The notes beneath the pieces were generated by a model that was not told where the DNA came from, did no database searches, and worked only from the letters and a program-made list of their open reading frames with translations. Shown in pieces: positions 45,268 through 58,266 of a stretch of DNA of 64,000 nt. The stretch comes from Anastatus disparis (taxonomy: Eukaryota > Arthropoda > Insecta > Hymenoptera > Eupelmidae), in NCBI GenBank assembly GCA_017163975.1, contig JAFFSR010000016.1, forward strand, positions 143,501-207,500, in the 5' to 3' direction. The position numbers were made by a program, and so were the translations under genes. The first letter of the stretch is position 1. Each line of letters begins with the position of its first letter.

Positions 45268-45304
45268 ATATTATATAGTTATATGAACCAAAATTCAGTC
45301 TGTG

Positions 45305-45495
45305 CCCCCCACATCCCCCCACGCCCCCTCCCCCACAGCCCCCACAGCCCCCACATGATTTTTATTAATTAAATAACGTAAATTTACGTTATTTTATGTT
45401 ATCCATCATTACCCCTCCACGCCCCCCACATCCCCCCAATACCCCCTCTTGACCCCCCCACAATCCCCCACAACCCCCACAATCCCCCCAACAAC
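45305..45495. repeat. C-rich tract (quadruplex/i-motif potential)
   Basis: Two runs of CCCCCCA-type words (45305-45353 and 45412-45495), with many groups of four to six C, in otherwise AT-rich DNA. The minus strand has the matching G runs. It lies just inside the Helitron 5' end. Confidence 0.8.
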
Positions 45496-46000
45496 CTTTT
45501 AGAACCATCAAATATTGCATAATATAGTTTTATATTTTTTTATTATATTTTAAGTATAATATTACATAAAAATATAAAAATTTTAATTTTTTTTTGTTGA
45601 AAACTCGAAAGTAGTTGCATAAAATTACAATTTATTATATTTAAAATGAAAAACATGTGCCTTATCAGATATCTTATTACTATTTTTTACATAGTTTATC
45701 TGAAATTAATAAATATAAATTTAAATTAATTCTATTACAATTCCTCAACACTATAATTAATTCATTTGTTGAAAACATAATGATTTTTAATAATTTGTTC
45801 ATATTATAAATATTTTATTGTATTAAAATAAAAATAAGCATATAGTGTTGAGGATTCAGATTTCCACACCACCTTACATTATAAACCTTTAATAGTATTG
45901 ATTTATACAACTTTTAAAATTAATTGATATTAATATTTATGTTTAAATTTATATAACTTTCAAGATTAATAACTATTTATATTTGTTTTACAAAGGTGTA

Positions 46001-46287
46001 GATCAAACGGATGATAATATTCATTTGAATTATTCAATAGAAATGTTAAATAACATAAAAGAAGGATTACCTCCACACGAACTGAAATTAAAAGTAAATA
46101 CCATAATTATGTTAATTCGAAATTTAAGTATAAAAATGGATTATGTAATGAAACGCGATTAAAAATAACTAAATTATTCAAATATAACATAGAAGCACAA
46201 ATAACTCTTTCACGTTGTAAAAATGTAAATAAAATATATATTCAAAATGAATCGAAAAACAGAGATATTATACCTAACATAGTTTAG
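46001..46287 (+). pseudogene. Helitron helicase remnant
   Basis: The frame reads KEGLPPHELKLKVNTIIMLIRNLS and, after a one-base shift, NGLCNETRLKIT, then a region with YNIEAQITLSRC. This is the same helicase segment as GLPPHKLHLKVGAIIVLLRNL in the minus-strand element at about 39430, diverged. It carries stops and lacks all other domains. Confidence 0.75.
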
Positions 46288-47046
46288 AAAGAAATATTAA
46301 AAAAATAATACGCGAACCAATAGCAGAATATTACTTTAATCAAAGTCATGAAATTTATTCTAAATATTTATTAAGATTAGCTAACATTATTAATAAAATA
46401 TGAAAAATTAAAATAAATCATAAATATTTCAATATATAATAATAAATTAAAAAAAATTTTTAAACATTATCAATCTTATTAAAAATAAAAAAAAAAAATA
46501 TTTAAAAATTAACTAAAATATTTAAAAGTTATGATTATTTAAAATTTATAAATCGAAATTTTAATAAATAAATAATTTAACTACTAACAACAATAAATAA
46601 AAAAAAACATATTCATAACTTTTATACAGGTAAATGTAATATAAGTAAGTATAAAATAATTTAAAATTATTTTATTTATTTATTTGTTATATAAATAACT
46701 AAATTTTAAATAAAATATGATATAATGATCATGTAATAATTTCATTTACAATATCATAATAAATTTATAAATTTTAGTATGAATTTTTGATATATCTCAT
46801 AAAATGTTTAAAATGAGAAAAAAGATATAAAAAAGGAATTATAACAAAATAATCTTATAAATCTTATAAAACTCAAAATCATTACGATATATCAAATAAT
46901 ATACTAAATTATCAACGAAACTAAAAAAAAATGATTTAAAAATTTAAAATTGATTTAAATGTTTAATATATAATTATATTTATAGCACAACTGGGGGTTG
47001 GCGAGCAGTGTGAGCAGGGGGGTACCCCCCTAGTATATATATATAT

Positions 47047-48237
47047 ATGGATCAATCCGAGTCAAACGGATAATGGCTCTGTCCAAAATTGTAGATCACC
47101 AAAAAAATCGTATATAAGCTTAAAATTTTCGTCTTACACTCTACTTTCTTTTGGAAAGTGGTGATTTAAAAAAATCCAAAATGGCGGCTCAAACCTAGAG
47201 ATATAATAAAAAATTTTCAAAAATTGATTTTAATTTATTCAAATCAGATCCTACATATTTTTTTACTTCAGAAATCAATTTAGCGTTCAATTTTACATAG
47301 GAATATAGTATTGCACTCGAGGTGAAAAAAATTTACAATGTCATCGGAAGGTCATATCGGGAAATAATAGTTATTTCTCAAATTACTCATTGATCAATGT
47401 TGATTAGTGAGAAAATGAAGATACTGATAGATAACTCGAGTTACTGAATTTAAATCTGATGTCTGCTTAACCTTACAAGATCTGTATAAAAGTCATTTAA
47501 AGGTCAAATTTATTTGATAACATTAGGACACCTTCAAGTTTTACGTGTCGCTGAATCCAAAACTGGGGTCTGTTGGAGTGTCAAACGACGTAATTACGTA
47601 AAAATTAATCAAATATTGATACTAAAGACTAAAAGAAAATTTTTGTCCTCCAAGAAACCACAGTTTGAAACGAATTTTTCTGTAATTACGTCGTTCGACA
47701 CTCCAACAGATCTCGGATTCGGATCCAGCATCACATAAAACTTATAGGTGTCTTAATCTTATCAAATTTGACCTTCAAATGACCTTGATGGAGATGGGTA
47801 GGGTTAAGCGGATATCAGATTTGGATTCAGTGACTCGAGTTACCTATCAGTGTCTTCATTTTCTTACTAATCAATGTTTATCAATGAATAATTCGAGAAA
47901 TAACTATTGTATCGCGATATGACCTTCAGATGATATTGTTAAATTTTTTTTACCTTGAGATCAATACTATATTCTCATGTAAAATCGAACGCTAAATTGA
48001 TTTCTGATATAAAAGATATGTGGAATCAGATTTGAATGAATAGAAATTAATTTTTGAAAATTTTTTATGAAATTTCTAGGTTTGAGTCGCCATATTAAGG
48101 CCGCCATTTTGGATTTTTCGAAATTGCCACATTGCAAAAGAAAGTAAAGTGTAAGACAAAAATTTTGAGCCCATGCACGACTTTTTTAGTGATCTGCAAT
48201 TTTGGACAGAGCCATTATCCGTTTGACGTGGATTGAC

Positions 48238-48243
<6 letters not shown>
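47047..48243. mobile_element. Foldback element, about 1.2 kb, inserted in TA repeats
   Basis: Ends TATGGRTCAATCC pair, and arms of about 550 bp follow (gtcaaacggataatggctctg on the left, its complement at 48206). The centre has gtgtcaaacgacgtaattacg facing its complement (47578 and 47690). Non-coding. A diverged relative lies at 61190-61370. Confidence 0.85.
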
Positions 48244-48274
<31 letters not shown>

Positions 48275-48279
<5 letters not shown>

Positions 48280-49264
48280 GACATTTTACACCTACTGAAA
48301 GAGCAAAAAAATAAAAATCACTGAAACTCTAAGAATATATTCTGTCTGTTACTCAAAATGTGTAAAAAAATATTCAAGGATTTAGATTTGAAGGATCAAG
48401 AGCCATAGATCCTTGAAATTTAGAAATTTTCAAAAATTTTGGAAAAGAACCAACTTTATGATTTTTTTTCTGAAAATCTTGATGTTTTGGAGAGAAATTC
48501 ATGAGAATTCTTCTTGTTTTAGATAAAGAGGAGAGTTAGCATTATTTTTTACAGAGCTAAATTTTGAAGTTTTCTATTGGTTCTTACATGTATTACATGG
48601 TAATTGAAATTACTCATTGTCAGCTACTTCAAAAATTGCTTTTCAAGGGCTTATTTCCTTCTATTTTTGATCAACTAAAAATAAATTTTTGGCTGTGTAA
48701 GAAAGAGCCACCAATAAGGAGTTATAACAGTTTAAAATATATATTTTCATGTCTAATTTATTTTCAATATAAAAATTAATCATACATGATAATATATATT
48801 TTAAACGGTTTTAACTTCTTATTGATGGCTCTGACTTACATGATCAAAAATTCATTTGAAAGTTCACGTGAAATAGAGGAAAATAAGCCCGCGAAAAGAA
48901 ATTTCTGAAATGGGGAGCAATGAGTAATTTCAATTACCATGTAATACATATAAGAACCAATAGAAAACTTCAAAATTCAGGTCTCTGAAGAATCATGCTA
49001 ACTCTGCTTTCCATTAACAACAAGAAGTATTCTCATGAATTTCTCTCTAAAATATTAGGATTTTCAGGAAAAAAAATGATCAAGTTGGGACTTTTCCAAA
49101 AATTTTGAAAAATTTCCAAATTTCAAGAATCTATGGCTCTTGATCCTCCCAATCTAAATCCTTGAAAATTTTTTTACACTTTTTGAGTAACAGGCAGGAT
49201 ATATTCCCAGAGTTTCAGAGATTTTTATTTTTCTGCTCTTCCAGTTGGTTTGAAATGTTCCATA
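48275..49264. mobile_element. Foldback element, about 1 kb, inserted in TA repeats
   Basis: Ends ATATGGGACATTT and AAATGTTCCATAT pair. Arms include tttttgagtaacaggca and the complement, and tattacatggtaattgaaattac facing its mirror near 48935. TA runs abut both ends. Non-coding. Confidence 0.83.
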
Positions 49265-49420
49265 TATATATATTTATTCATTAAAAAAAGTTTGTTGTAA
49301 AAAGAACTAAAATCAAAATTATGAATTATTTTTAATAATTGTATTCTTTAATTTATTTACAGTTGTTTATGTTTATTCGCAGTATCTACATTTAAATAAT
49401 GTATAAATGATAATAAACAA

Positions 49421-51395
49421 CCCACACAGCATGAAATATTTATGGAAGCTTCCTGGAACATTGGCAGCGAAGATTTGAAATATTTTAGGAATCTTCCATG
49501 GAATATTCCTGTAATATTCGTATGTCCTTGATTCTTCTTACATTGGAATATCCCATGACATATTGCTGGAAGATTCTAAGAATATTTCATTGGAAGATCT
49601 AGGACATCTCAGATGTTTTATTGAAATATTTCAGGAATCTTGCAGGAATATTTCATGAAATATTCCGTTGGAACATTCATTGAAAATTTCCGGAATATGG
49701 AAACGGTAGATTTAAAACATTTTATGAACCTTTTATAGAATATAAACGAAAGATCTGAAGAATCTTTCATGGAATATGCACGAAAGATTTAAGGAATTTT
49801 TCATGAAATATTCCATGAAATATTTCTGGAAGATTTTAGAAATCTATCGTAAAATATTCCGTGGAATATTTATGGAAGATTCGCAGAATATTGGCACGGA
49901 AGATTTGGAATATTTTAGGAATCTTCCGTGAATTATTCCTGTAATATTCGTATGTCCTTGATTCTTCCTACATTGAAATAAACCATGGAATACTCTTGAG
50001 AGATTTGAAGAATATAAAAATGGAAGGTTTGGGTAATCTCTCATCTTTCATGAAATGTTCCTGGAAGATTTTTGGAAAATGTGAAATGCTGTGAGGGGAT
50101 GGTATATATATTATATAATAACACATTACACTTATACATCAATACATATACGCATACATAAACATTTAGTTATAAAATCGCATTTAAATATTCGCTTCGA
50201 CTGTGCACATCAAAGTGCTGATACCCTTTCGCATTTATAGTAAGTGAGGTATCTTTTAACCGCTTGGGGATAAAACTCCCATTTAACAAACATACCCTTA
50301 TCGGCGTCACTGGAAACCTCCCGTAACGTTCCGCGCAATCTTCCAACGAAAACTTCATGGAATCATTCTAGAATCTTTTAAGCAATATTTTACTGAAAGA
50401 TTACTGTAATCTTTGCGTGAAATAGTTCGTGGAATATTTACGGAAAATTTATATAATATTTCGCTGTACGATTTAAAAGTTTTTAGGAATCTTCCGGTGA
50501 AATGTTTTTGGAATCTTTCTGAGATCTTTAATGAAATATTCCACTGGAGTATTACTTAAATCTTTTTGTGAAATATTTCGTTGACTATTTATGGAAGATT
50601 TATGTTATATTCCACTGTACGATTTAAAAGTTTTTTGGAATCTTCCAGTGAAATGTTTATGGAATCTTTCTGAAATCTTTCATAAAATATTCCACTGGAA
50701 GGTTACTTGAATATTTCTGTGGAACATTTCGTGGAATATTTATGGGAGATTTATGTAATATTCCGCTGTACGATTTTAATGTTTATCGGAATCTTCCTGA
50801 AATCTTTCATGAAATATTTCATCAAAAGATTACTTCAATCTTCCTGTGAAATGTTTCGTGGAATATTTATAGAAGATTTATCTAATATTTCGCTGTACGA
50901 TTTCAAAGTTTTTTGAAATCTTCCAGTGAAATGTTTATGAAATCTTTCTGAAATCTTTCATGAAATATTCCACTGGAAGATTACTTAAATCTTTCTGTGG
51001 AATATTTAGTTGACCATTTCTGAAAGATTTATGTAATTATCCGCTGTACGATTTTAAAGTTTATCGGAATTTTCCAGCGAAATGTTTATGGAATCTTTCT
51101 GGAATCTTTCATGAAATATTTTACTGGAATATTCATAAACATTACATGGAATATTTTATGCAATATTTCAGGAATCTTTCGTGAATATTATATTACATGG
51201 AATATTTCGAAAAAGTTTTCAAACATTCCTTTGAAATATTCCTGAAATATTCCAGGAAGCTTTCAATGGAAGATTCCAGTGGAATATTCTGAAATATTCC
51301 GTGAGGACTTTCAATAATCTGCATGAAAGGTTCCATTGAAATATTTCAGTAGAATAATTCGAAATATTTCAGTGAAATCTTCCATACTATGTGAG
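49421..51395 (+). mobile_element. TIR element filled with a palindromic GAATATTTCATGAAATATTCC satellite
   Basis: Ends CCCACACAGCATG and CATACTATGTGAG. Most of the length is degenerate ggaatatttcatgaaatattcc units in both orientations. A non-repetitive core of about 250 bp at 50090-50345 is shared with the inverted copy at 61600-63317. AAC borders suggest a 3-bp duplication. It contains no transposase. Confidence 0.82.
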
Positions 51396-54057
51396 AACCA
51401 TTATTAATTTCTAGCCTAACGCTTTTTCATTGTTATTTACAGTTTTCAATATTTTCTTATAATCATTTGTTTATTCACAGCATTATTCTACTTTCACAAA
51501 ATAGTTTTCATACAAGGTGATAAAATATTTTACTATAAGATAATATATATATATGTTTCATTTAACAAAAAAATTTCAACATCAAAACTAATTCTCTAAT
51601 GTAAAGAATAAAAAATTAAATTGGTATAATTTTGAAATTTTGATATGAGAATACTTTTTATAAATAACTTTTTAATAATTTTGAATAATGGTAAATTCTT
51701 TAAATAACGTGTGGTATTGAATGCTAATTAAATTTAGTTTCAACATGAAGTTAATTGATTAGGTTGGAAATGTATTCAATAAAATAATATAACTATTTAT
51801 AAGTTATCACTTAATTTTTTAAACTTTTTATTTATAGTTGACAATTATATTGAATATATGATTCTCATTTTAATAGTTTTTATATGATATTATGTGAATT
51901 TTATAAATATAAATTATTTAAGGAGATGTAAAATGGACAGCACACTTTCACCCATGAATATTGATTATATTTCCATTGTATTTCAAAATTTCGAATAAAT
52001 AGATGCATTAACATACAGTATGTATCACGAAGATTATTCAGTTAAATTTTTACATAAATCTATTCATTACTTATTGAGAAGTTTGGGTTCCAATATTATT
52101 TACTAAAATTTTCCCATTTGGAATCAGAAATTCAAATATCTTGAAAACTAATGATGGGAATAATTTAAAAATTCAGAAAAATAATCATCACGAGACATAC
52201 TACAAATTGATACATTCCTTTAATGGAAATTCAGCAATAGAAAGGAAAGACAGTTAATTTTTTTATCTTCTTATAGTAAAATATAATCAAACTTTGACAA
52301 CAAATTTAACGCAATGAAATAATTGTACTTCCAATGATTTGTATCATATTTAATACTAATTATAGAGTAATATTACAGAATATTATTTTTTTCCGCATTC
52401 ATAATAAATGCATAATTATAGACATAATCAGAAACATTTATTCATATTTTATATATTGTCCTATCTTTATAATTGACTATTTAAAAAATTTAATATTTAA
52501 TGAATAATTTTTTTAAATTGTATTTCATAAAATTTATGTTCAAACGATATTAAAAAAAATATTTTTATATCATGTAATTATAATTTTTCAAATGAGGTAA
52601 TTTAATATTTTTTAAAAATTAATGTTTCTCTTATTAAAAATATTATTGCTTCAATGAAATGAATTGCTAACAATTTTTATATAAATCATAATTCATTTAA
52701 ATATAAACACGTGTACAAATGAAAATGTTATTAAGGTTAAATGTATGTTATTTATAAAAAATTGTTAACAAGTAACTTTTTAAATAATATATTTTCATGA
52801 AAACTAATTTAAATACCTCATTCTCTGAATGATAACTGAATACAATTTTAATTTAATAAATTTAGTTATACAATTATAAATATATAATATTTATATAACT
52901 ATTCATCAAATGAAATTATTATTTTTTTAAGATATATATATATATATATATATTAAAAAAATAATTATTACAATAGATTGTAGTTAAATAAAAATGTTTA
53001 TTTTAATAATTATAGCGTTGAAATTTATTTTGATGAAAATGTTGATTGACATTTACAGTATTATTTTAACTATTTTTGAAAAGTTACTTGTCATCAATAA
53101 AAAAATATTAAATTTTCCAAATTCATAATCTATTAATATCAAGAATTTTCTAAAAATTATAATATTTATAAAATGCAAACCTTACTTGTGATACATATAC
53201 ACTTTGTAATATTTGTATCTCATTAAATTTTTATATTAGATGCAAAAAGGATTGTTAACTAATTGCAAATAGTTATTTTTTTATTCCGAAATATTCGAAT
53301 TTAAAATTAACTAAAATGTTGTATTTAAATCTTATGATTTTTTCTATTTAAATTTCGTATTTCATATACATAAAATACATTTGTGAAGATATTTTTATTA
53401 GATATCAACACGAATTTCTTTTAAGCATGTTTCACTTATAAATTAATTTCATAATTCAAATTCATGGTCATATATTGAGGTCTGGAAATTATAGTTGTAA
53501 CTCAGTTCCCAGTTCTCAGTTTATTTACATCAAATATCGTACTATCTTTGTTTTTCTAATGGCAGTAGAGTGAGAAATAGTCACTTGAAATAAATTATAC
53601 GCTTTTTTACTTTAAGCACATGTGTACATATATTTTTATATTATGTTTCATCAAATTATTTTCAATTTTATTCAGTACTCAAAATTCAACTAATTAATTC
53701 TTATTTACTCAAAATTAGTCATTTATACAAAATAATACAATAAAAGAAAATTCAACTAAGCGACGTTAGGAGCGAAAAACTTCAATATAATTAATACCTG
53801 TTAACGTTAAACCCAATAAATTGTGTAACGATTTTCAACAGTTGATAAATATAATATAAATCATATAATATATATATCAATTTTAAATTCCTTATCATTG
53901 ATTTAAAACTCAAAAGTAACTATTTTAAAACGGAATATGGAAGATAAACATGTATCGTTTTAATCCTTGAATATCACGAATTTAAATATTAATTATTAGT
54001 AATTTTAAAGAGTTATATATTATATAAATAATTCTATATTTAATAATTTTCAATTTT
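51396..54057. other. Long AT-rich stretch without recognisable features
   Basis: No ORF above noise and no clear inverted repeat. A (TA)n tract lies at 52933-52953. The motif agcgacgttaggagcga at about 53758 recurs at the Helitron 3' end near 54675, so part of this stretch is probably the inside of one or two degenerate Helitrons. Confidence 0.4.
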
Positions 54058-54059
54058 AG

Positions 54060-54274
54060 TAACAGGAAAAGCCGCACGAAAAGAGGTTAATAATTGGATT
54101 TTCTGCGAAATATTGTCCTTGAATCAAGTAGGTGAAAGATCAGTCTTAATACCAAAAAAAGGCAGTAAGCATCGCAAATTTATGCTCTTACTTCATGATA
54201 TAATAGTACCAACATTGGTCCCTAAAATTCAAGCTATAGTACTAATTGAAATTATATCGTCACTCTTTTTTTAA
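54060..54274 (+). pseudogene. Exon-like gene fragment, possibly Helitron-captured
   Basis: An AT-rich run ending TTTTAG is followed by 71 open codons reading TGKAARKEVNNWIFCEILSL, then an ERSVLIPKKGSKHRKF segment and HDIIVPTLVPKIQ, before a TAA. The composition and patterned residues are unlike neighbouring noise. I do not recognise the family. The upstream junction looks like a splice acceptor, so this may be a captured exon. It lies about 430 bases inside the Helitron 3' end at 54706. Confidence 0.4.
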
Positions 54275-54661
54275 GTACCTTAATACATAAATTAGATATA
54301 CTTGATTTAGAACCTATTTTAACAATACTTTCTTTTCTCTGTGCAGTTGTTAGTTCTAGTAAACTTCATATACTGTTTTCGATTATTTCATGGTCCGTGA
54401 TTGAAACACGTGATTAAAAAGAAAAAATTCCTATTATGTTTTTTCATTTATTCAAATGCAATTTAGTAGAACAAATTCTTAATTCATCAAGATATAATTT
54501 GTATTTAAACAATTTTTATGCACATTGTAACTTTAATTATTCTTTTTTATAAAAATAGAAAAATTTAATTTAGTACAAAACTACAATATCACAATTCATA
54601 AGTTGCGTCGATTCTTTTTTATTTTAAAATTGGCTTATTTATACGTAATAATATAATATAT

Positions 54662-54706
54662 GAAAATTCAACCGAGCGACGTTAGGAGCGAGGTATTTTT
54701 TGCTAG
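54662..54706 (+). mobile_element. 3' end of a Helitron of a second family
   Basis: Reads gaaaattcaaccgagcgacg...gaggtattttttgCTAG with T following. A related segment at 53745-53775 has the same agcgacgttaggagcg motif. The 5' end was not found. Confidence 0.5.
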
Positions 54707-55021
54707 TATGTATATTATGGACAGATTGAGTCCCATATCTCGCCACCCTGATCACGAACAGGATCGCAGTATATTGGAACCCATGGAGGTTGCCTTCTTC
54801 CTACGGTATCATCAAATTAGATGGACCCACTAGATACTAAATTATGGCCAATATACAGGAAGTAGCTGTACTGGATCAACAGCATCCGCATGCAGACCCC
54901 ATGAACAATGACCTCTCGTTGTTCCCAACCGAATGATGAACCCAGGTCCCACACATCAAAGCCATTAGCTACGCTATCCCTGGACAACCATCTCTCCAAA
55001 GATAGTCTACGGATGCACCGT

Positions 55022-55665
55022 TTAAGGGTGAAATCAGATGGAGCGAAAAATAGGCGACGGAACGTCACAGAACCTCAATTCCGCATCTTTGTATTCCGCC
55101 AACGGAGTAAAGACGACGTAATCGACGACATCAATTTTTATTTTGTTTAAAAAAATTATTAGTGCTTCAATAACCTCACGTAATATTTTTAATTTGCTTT
55201 CCATAGCTGTACTTTTAATTTCAATCAAACTTTTAAATTCTATTTTGGTTAACTATTTGTTTAAACAATTTCAAAAAGTCTGTGACGCTTCTATTATCCC
55301 GTCAAATTTGTTTCCCTATATTCACATGGAGCGGAATAGAAGTTCTGTGACGTTGATTAGCAATTTTATAATTAAAAGATAATGATGTTAATTGAAATAT
55401 TTGGTTATAATAACAAACTATATTTTATTTTTATAAAAAAAGAATCTCATTACAATAACAATAGGTGATTATTTCCAACTTTTTTAACATTTTTGTTGTT
55501 AATTTAAAATTCGCGGATACATTTGTATGCTATTTTTAACAATTTTTCAGCTACATTCCGCGCCATGTGAATATAGGGAAAAAATTTGACGGAAAACAAG
55601 GCGACGGAATGAATGTTTCGTGACGTTCCGTCGTCTATTTTCCGCTCCATCTGATTTCACCTTAA
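55022..55665. mobile_element. TTAA-flanked MITE, family B
   Basis: TTAA at 55022-55025 and 55662-55665; TIRs GGTGAAATCAGATGGAGCG then cgacggaacgtcac, at least 40 bp long. Inner segments with cacatggagcggaata repeat the theme in inverted form. Non-coding, about 640 bp. Confidence 0.85.
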
Positions 55666-55756
55666 GACGAGTGAAATCCTAATCGTCGAACTGAAAAGAA
55701 AATACAAATAAATTTCAGAAATATTTATTCAACTAAAACAATTAAATATAAGCATG

Positions 55757-55804
<48 letters not shown>

Positions 55805-55809
<5 letters not shown>

Positions 55810-56506
55810 ATATAATAAAGATATATCGCCTACGCCGCCGCCGCCGCCGCCGCCGTGTATAAGAATTTTATGTGCCCACAGTTAGCGGAAATTCAGCTAA
55901 AATTTAGCTGGAAATTAGCTAAAAGTTAGCTGAAATTCAGATAAAATTTAGCTGAAAGTTAGCTGAGAGATAGCTGAAATTCAGATAAAATTTAGCTGAA
56001 AGTTAGCCGAGAGATAGCTGAAATTCAGATAAAATTTAGCTGAAAGTTAGCTAAAAGTTGGCTGAAATTCAGATAAAATTTAGCTGAAAGTTAGCTGAGA
56101 GATAGCTGAAAGGTAGTTAATTGTTAGCTAATTTAATTAATTGTTATCAAAGAATGAACGAAATTAGGAAGAGAAAAGAACATTGGGCTGAGCTCGAGGT
56201 AAATACGTTGAATGGTTGTGCTCCTATCGTAAAGCGATTGAATATTATTATAGATATCTTCAACATATTTAAAGTATTAAACTATCATAAAACGTTTTAT
56301 TATACTTAACTTCATATACCTTAATAAGTGTATTTAACTTTTAATAAATACTAATCTTCATGACCAAGAAAAAAAAAAAAAAAAAAAAAAATAATAATTT
56401 TAAATTAATATAAATTTAAAAATTATATATATAAAAGTTTATATTTGTAGAAGGAGATGCAATGGGGGGGTTGGCGAGCGAAGCGAGCAGGGGGGAACCC
56501 CCCCTA

Positions 56507-56507
<1 letters not shown>
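55805..56507 (+). mobile_element. Non-autonomous Helitron, 703 bp
   Basis: Begins TCTCTATATAATAAAG and ends GGGGGGAACCCCCCCTAG, between A (55804) and T (56508) in a TA run. The 5' part has (CCG)n at 55831-55856 then tandem units of about 58 bp with agctgaaattcagataaaat (55880-56120). The 3' part shares ggttggcgagcgaagcgagc with the element ending at 47033. Open frame 56121-56309 has no recognised domain. Confidence 0.88.
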
Positions 56508-56541
<34 letters not shown>

Positions 56542-57612
56542 GTGTACATATTCACACAGACGGTTTCATAACGGCGACGTGGATAATAGAAATTCATGTT
56601 TTTGAGTGTACTCATGTCAAAAACAATCCAACCATTCATACAAACTAACAACAGTCAAAACCAATCATATACTTTACTACATCAGCAGTATATATTTTTT
56701 TTTTGCAAATACATCAACAAAAACTATGTCACTCACTTACTTTTGCAAAACATGTCGAATATTCATTAAATAATTTTAAGAACTAAACACTTTTATAATT
56801 ATACGTAAATAGATCATAAGAGAAAAAATTTTTTATGTAAATTGTTCAATAACTGTATTTTCAACCCTTGTTGTTTCTCGTACTGATAAACAACATCTTG
56901 AGCCCCAAGGTGTTACGTCACAAACGTATATTTTCTTTTCAAAATTTCTTAGCATCGACTAATTAAAACAGTTATTGAACGATAAAAGAATGTGTTAAGC
57001 TAAACAAAAAAATAAGTATAGAACAGTTAAAGAAACTTAAAATCAGTTATAAGAATAAAATTATAAAACTTCATAAAAATGCTTATTAATAATTTTTATT
57101 CATCAACTTTAAAGAAATTCTAAAACAATTATTCATAAATAATAAATATGAATAATTACTATAAATACGGACGAAAAATCAGATATAGCGAGCACTTCAA
57201 AAAAAGCACTTGTAAAGACATTATTATATAGAAATTTCGAACACATTAATTAAATCACGCTATGCAATTAAATTGCACTATAAAATATACAAAATAATTA
57301 TATTCAACTGATTATAAATACTGTTCAAAATAAGAAATAAATATCTATCTAATTAAATATTAACCAAGTGTGTTTATTTATCGTCTGGCTGTACCCATCC
57401 TGTAACTACTACTTCTGAAATCAAGATAAGATCATTACAATTATATTTTGATCTATATTTCCTTCCAATTCAAGTATATTTAATCGTGAGAACGATTTAT
57501 ATTAATTAAAATTGGTAGAGCTTTTCTATTACTAGACTTAACTTTTAAATTAAACGTTTTAAAATCAAACTTAATTTTTTTATTTAATATTATAATAAAA
57601 CATATTTCCCTC
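56508..57612. other. AT-rich spacer, (TA)n at its left edge
   Basis: No ORF of note. It shares a weak repeat with 37195-37330. Confidence 0.4.
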
Positions 57613-58002
57613 TTAAGAGCAGGTCGTATATTTCTGTCCTTTTCTAATCAAAGAATTAATTTTTTTGTACAAACTAATAATCTTAGCAAAAAATAAGGAG
57701 ATAGCTTCATCTTGTATCATAAAAAGCAATATTTTCTTTGATGAGAAAAAATTATTTTTATCGATTCGTTTTGAAGAAAACTTTGAAAAACTTAAAAAAT
57801 AAAGGTTAGGATGGACAATTCAGTTTTTCAAAGTTTTCTTAAAAATGAAGAGATGAAAATCGTTTTTCCTCATAAAAGAAAATGTTGCTTTTTATTATAC
57901 CAGATGGAGCTTTCTTCTTATTCTTTGCTAAAATTATTAGGTTTTGTAGAAAAATGATTTTTTTTTGTTAGAAAAGGATAGATATATACGACCTGCTCTT
58001 AA
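57613..58002. mobile_element. TTAA-flanked palindromic MITE, family A copy 3
   Basis: TTAA at 57613-57616 and 57999-58002, ends GAGCAGGTCG and CGACCTGCTC. Same internal arms as copies 1, 2 and 4. Confidence 0.85.
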
Positions 58003-58266
58003 CAACAACATAATTAATCATTAATTCTGTCTTGGTGTAAAGACAGGACCTAACAATTATATATTATTCTTCTTTTTATTATATATATGAGCGATTCTCT
58101 GACTAATAGCCTGACAAAAATTTTTTTTCCGCTGGTTAATCTTTACATATTCTCCTCTAACCCACAAACTACCCTGGATGTTTTTGAATTATTCCTGCGC
58201 TTATCTTTGGAGCTATACAATATCAAAGTGTGACTATTTACTGATTTTTTTAATTTTTGACACTTT

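Larger units (their letters stand above)
45263..47033 (+). mobile_element. Non-autonomous Helitron, 1.77 kb
   Basis: Begins TCCCTATATTATATAG and ends with a GGGGG/CCCCC hairpin then CTAG, inserted between A (45262) and T (47034) inside a TA run. These are Helitron hallmarks (5' TC, 3' hairpin, CTRR, A|T target). It contains a helicase remnant at 46001-46287 in the same orientation, so it is an internally deleted derivative. Its 3' end ggttggcgagc...cctag is shared with the element at 55805. Confidence 0.85.

Noticed and set aside
56121..56309. 62-codon frame in the 703-bp Helitron
   Set aside because: Short, no motif, and begins within the tandem-repeat region; a captured fragment cannot be excluded but is unsupported.
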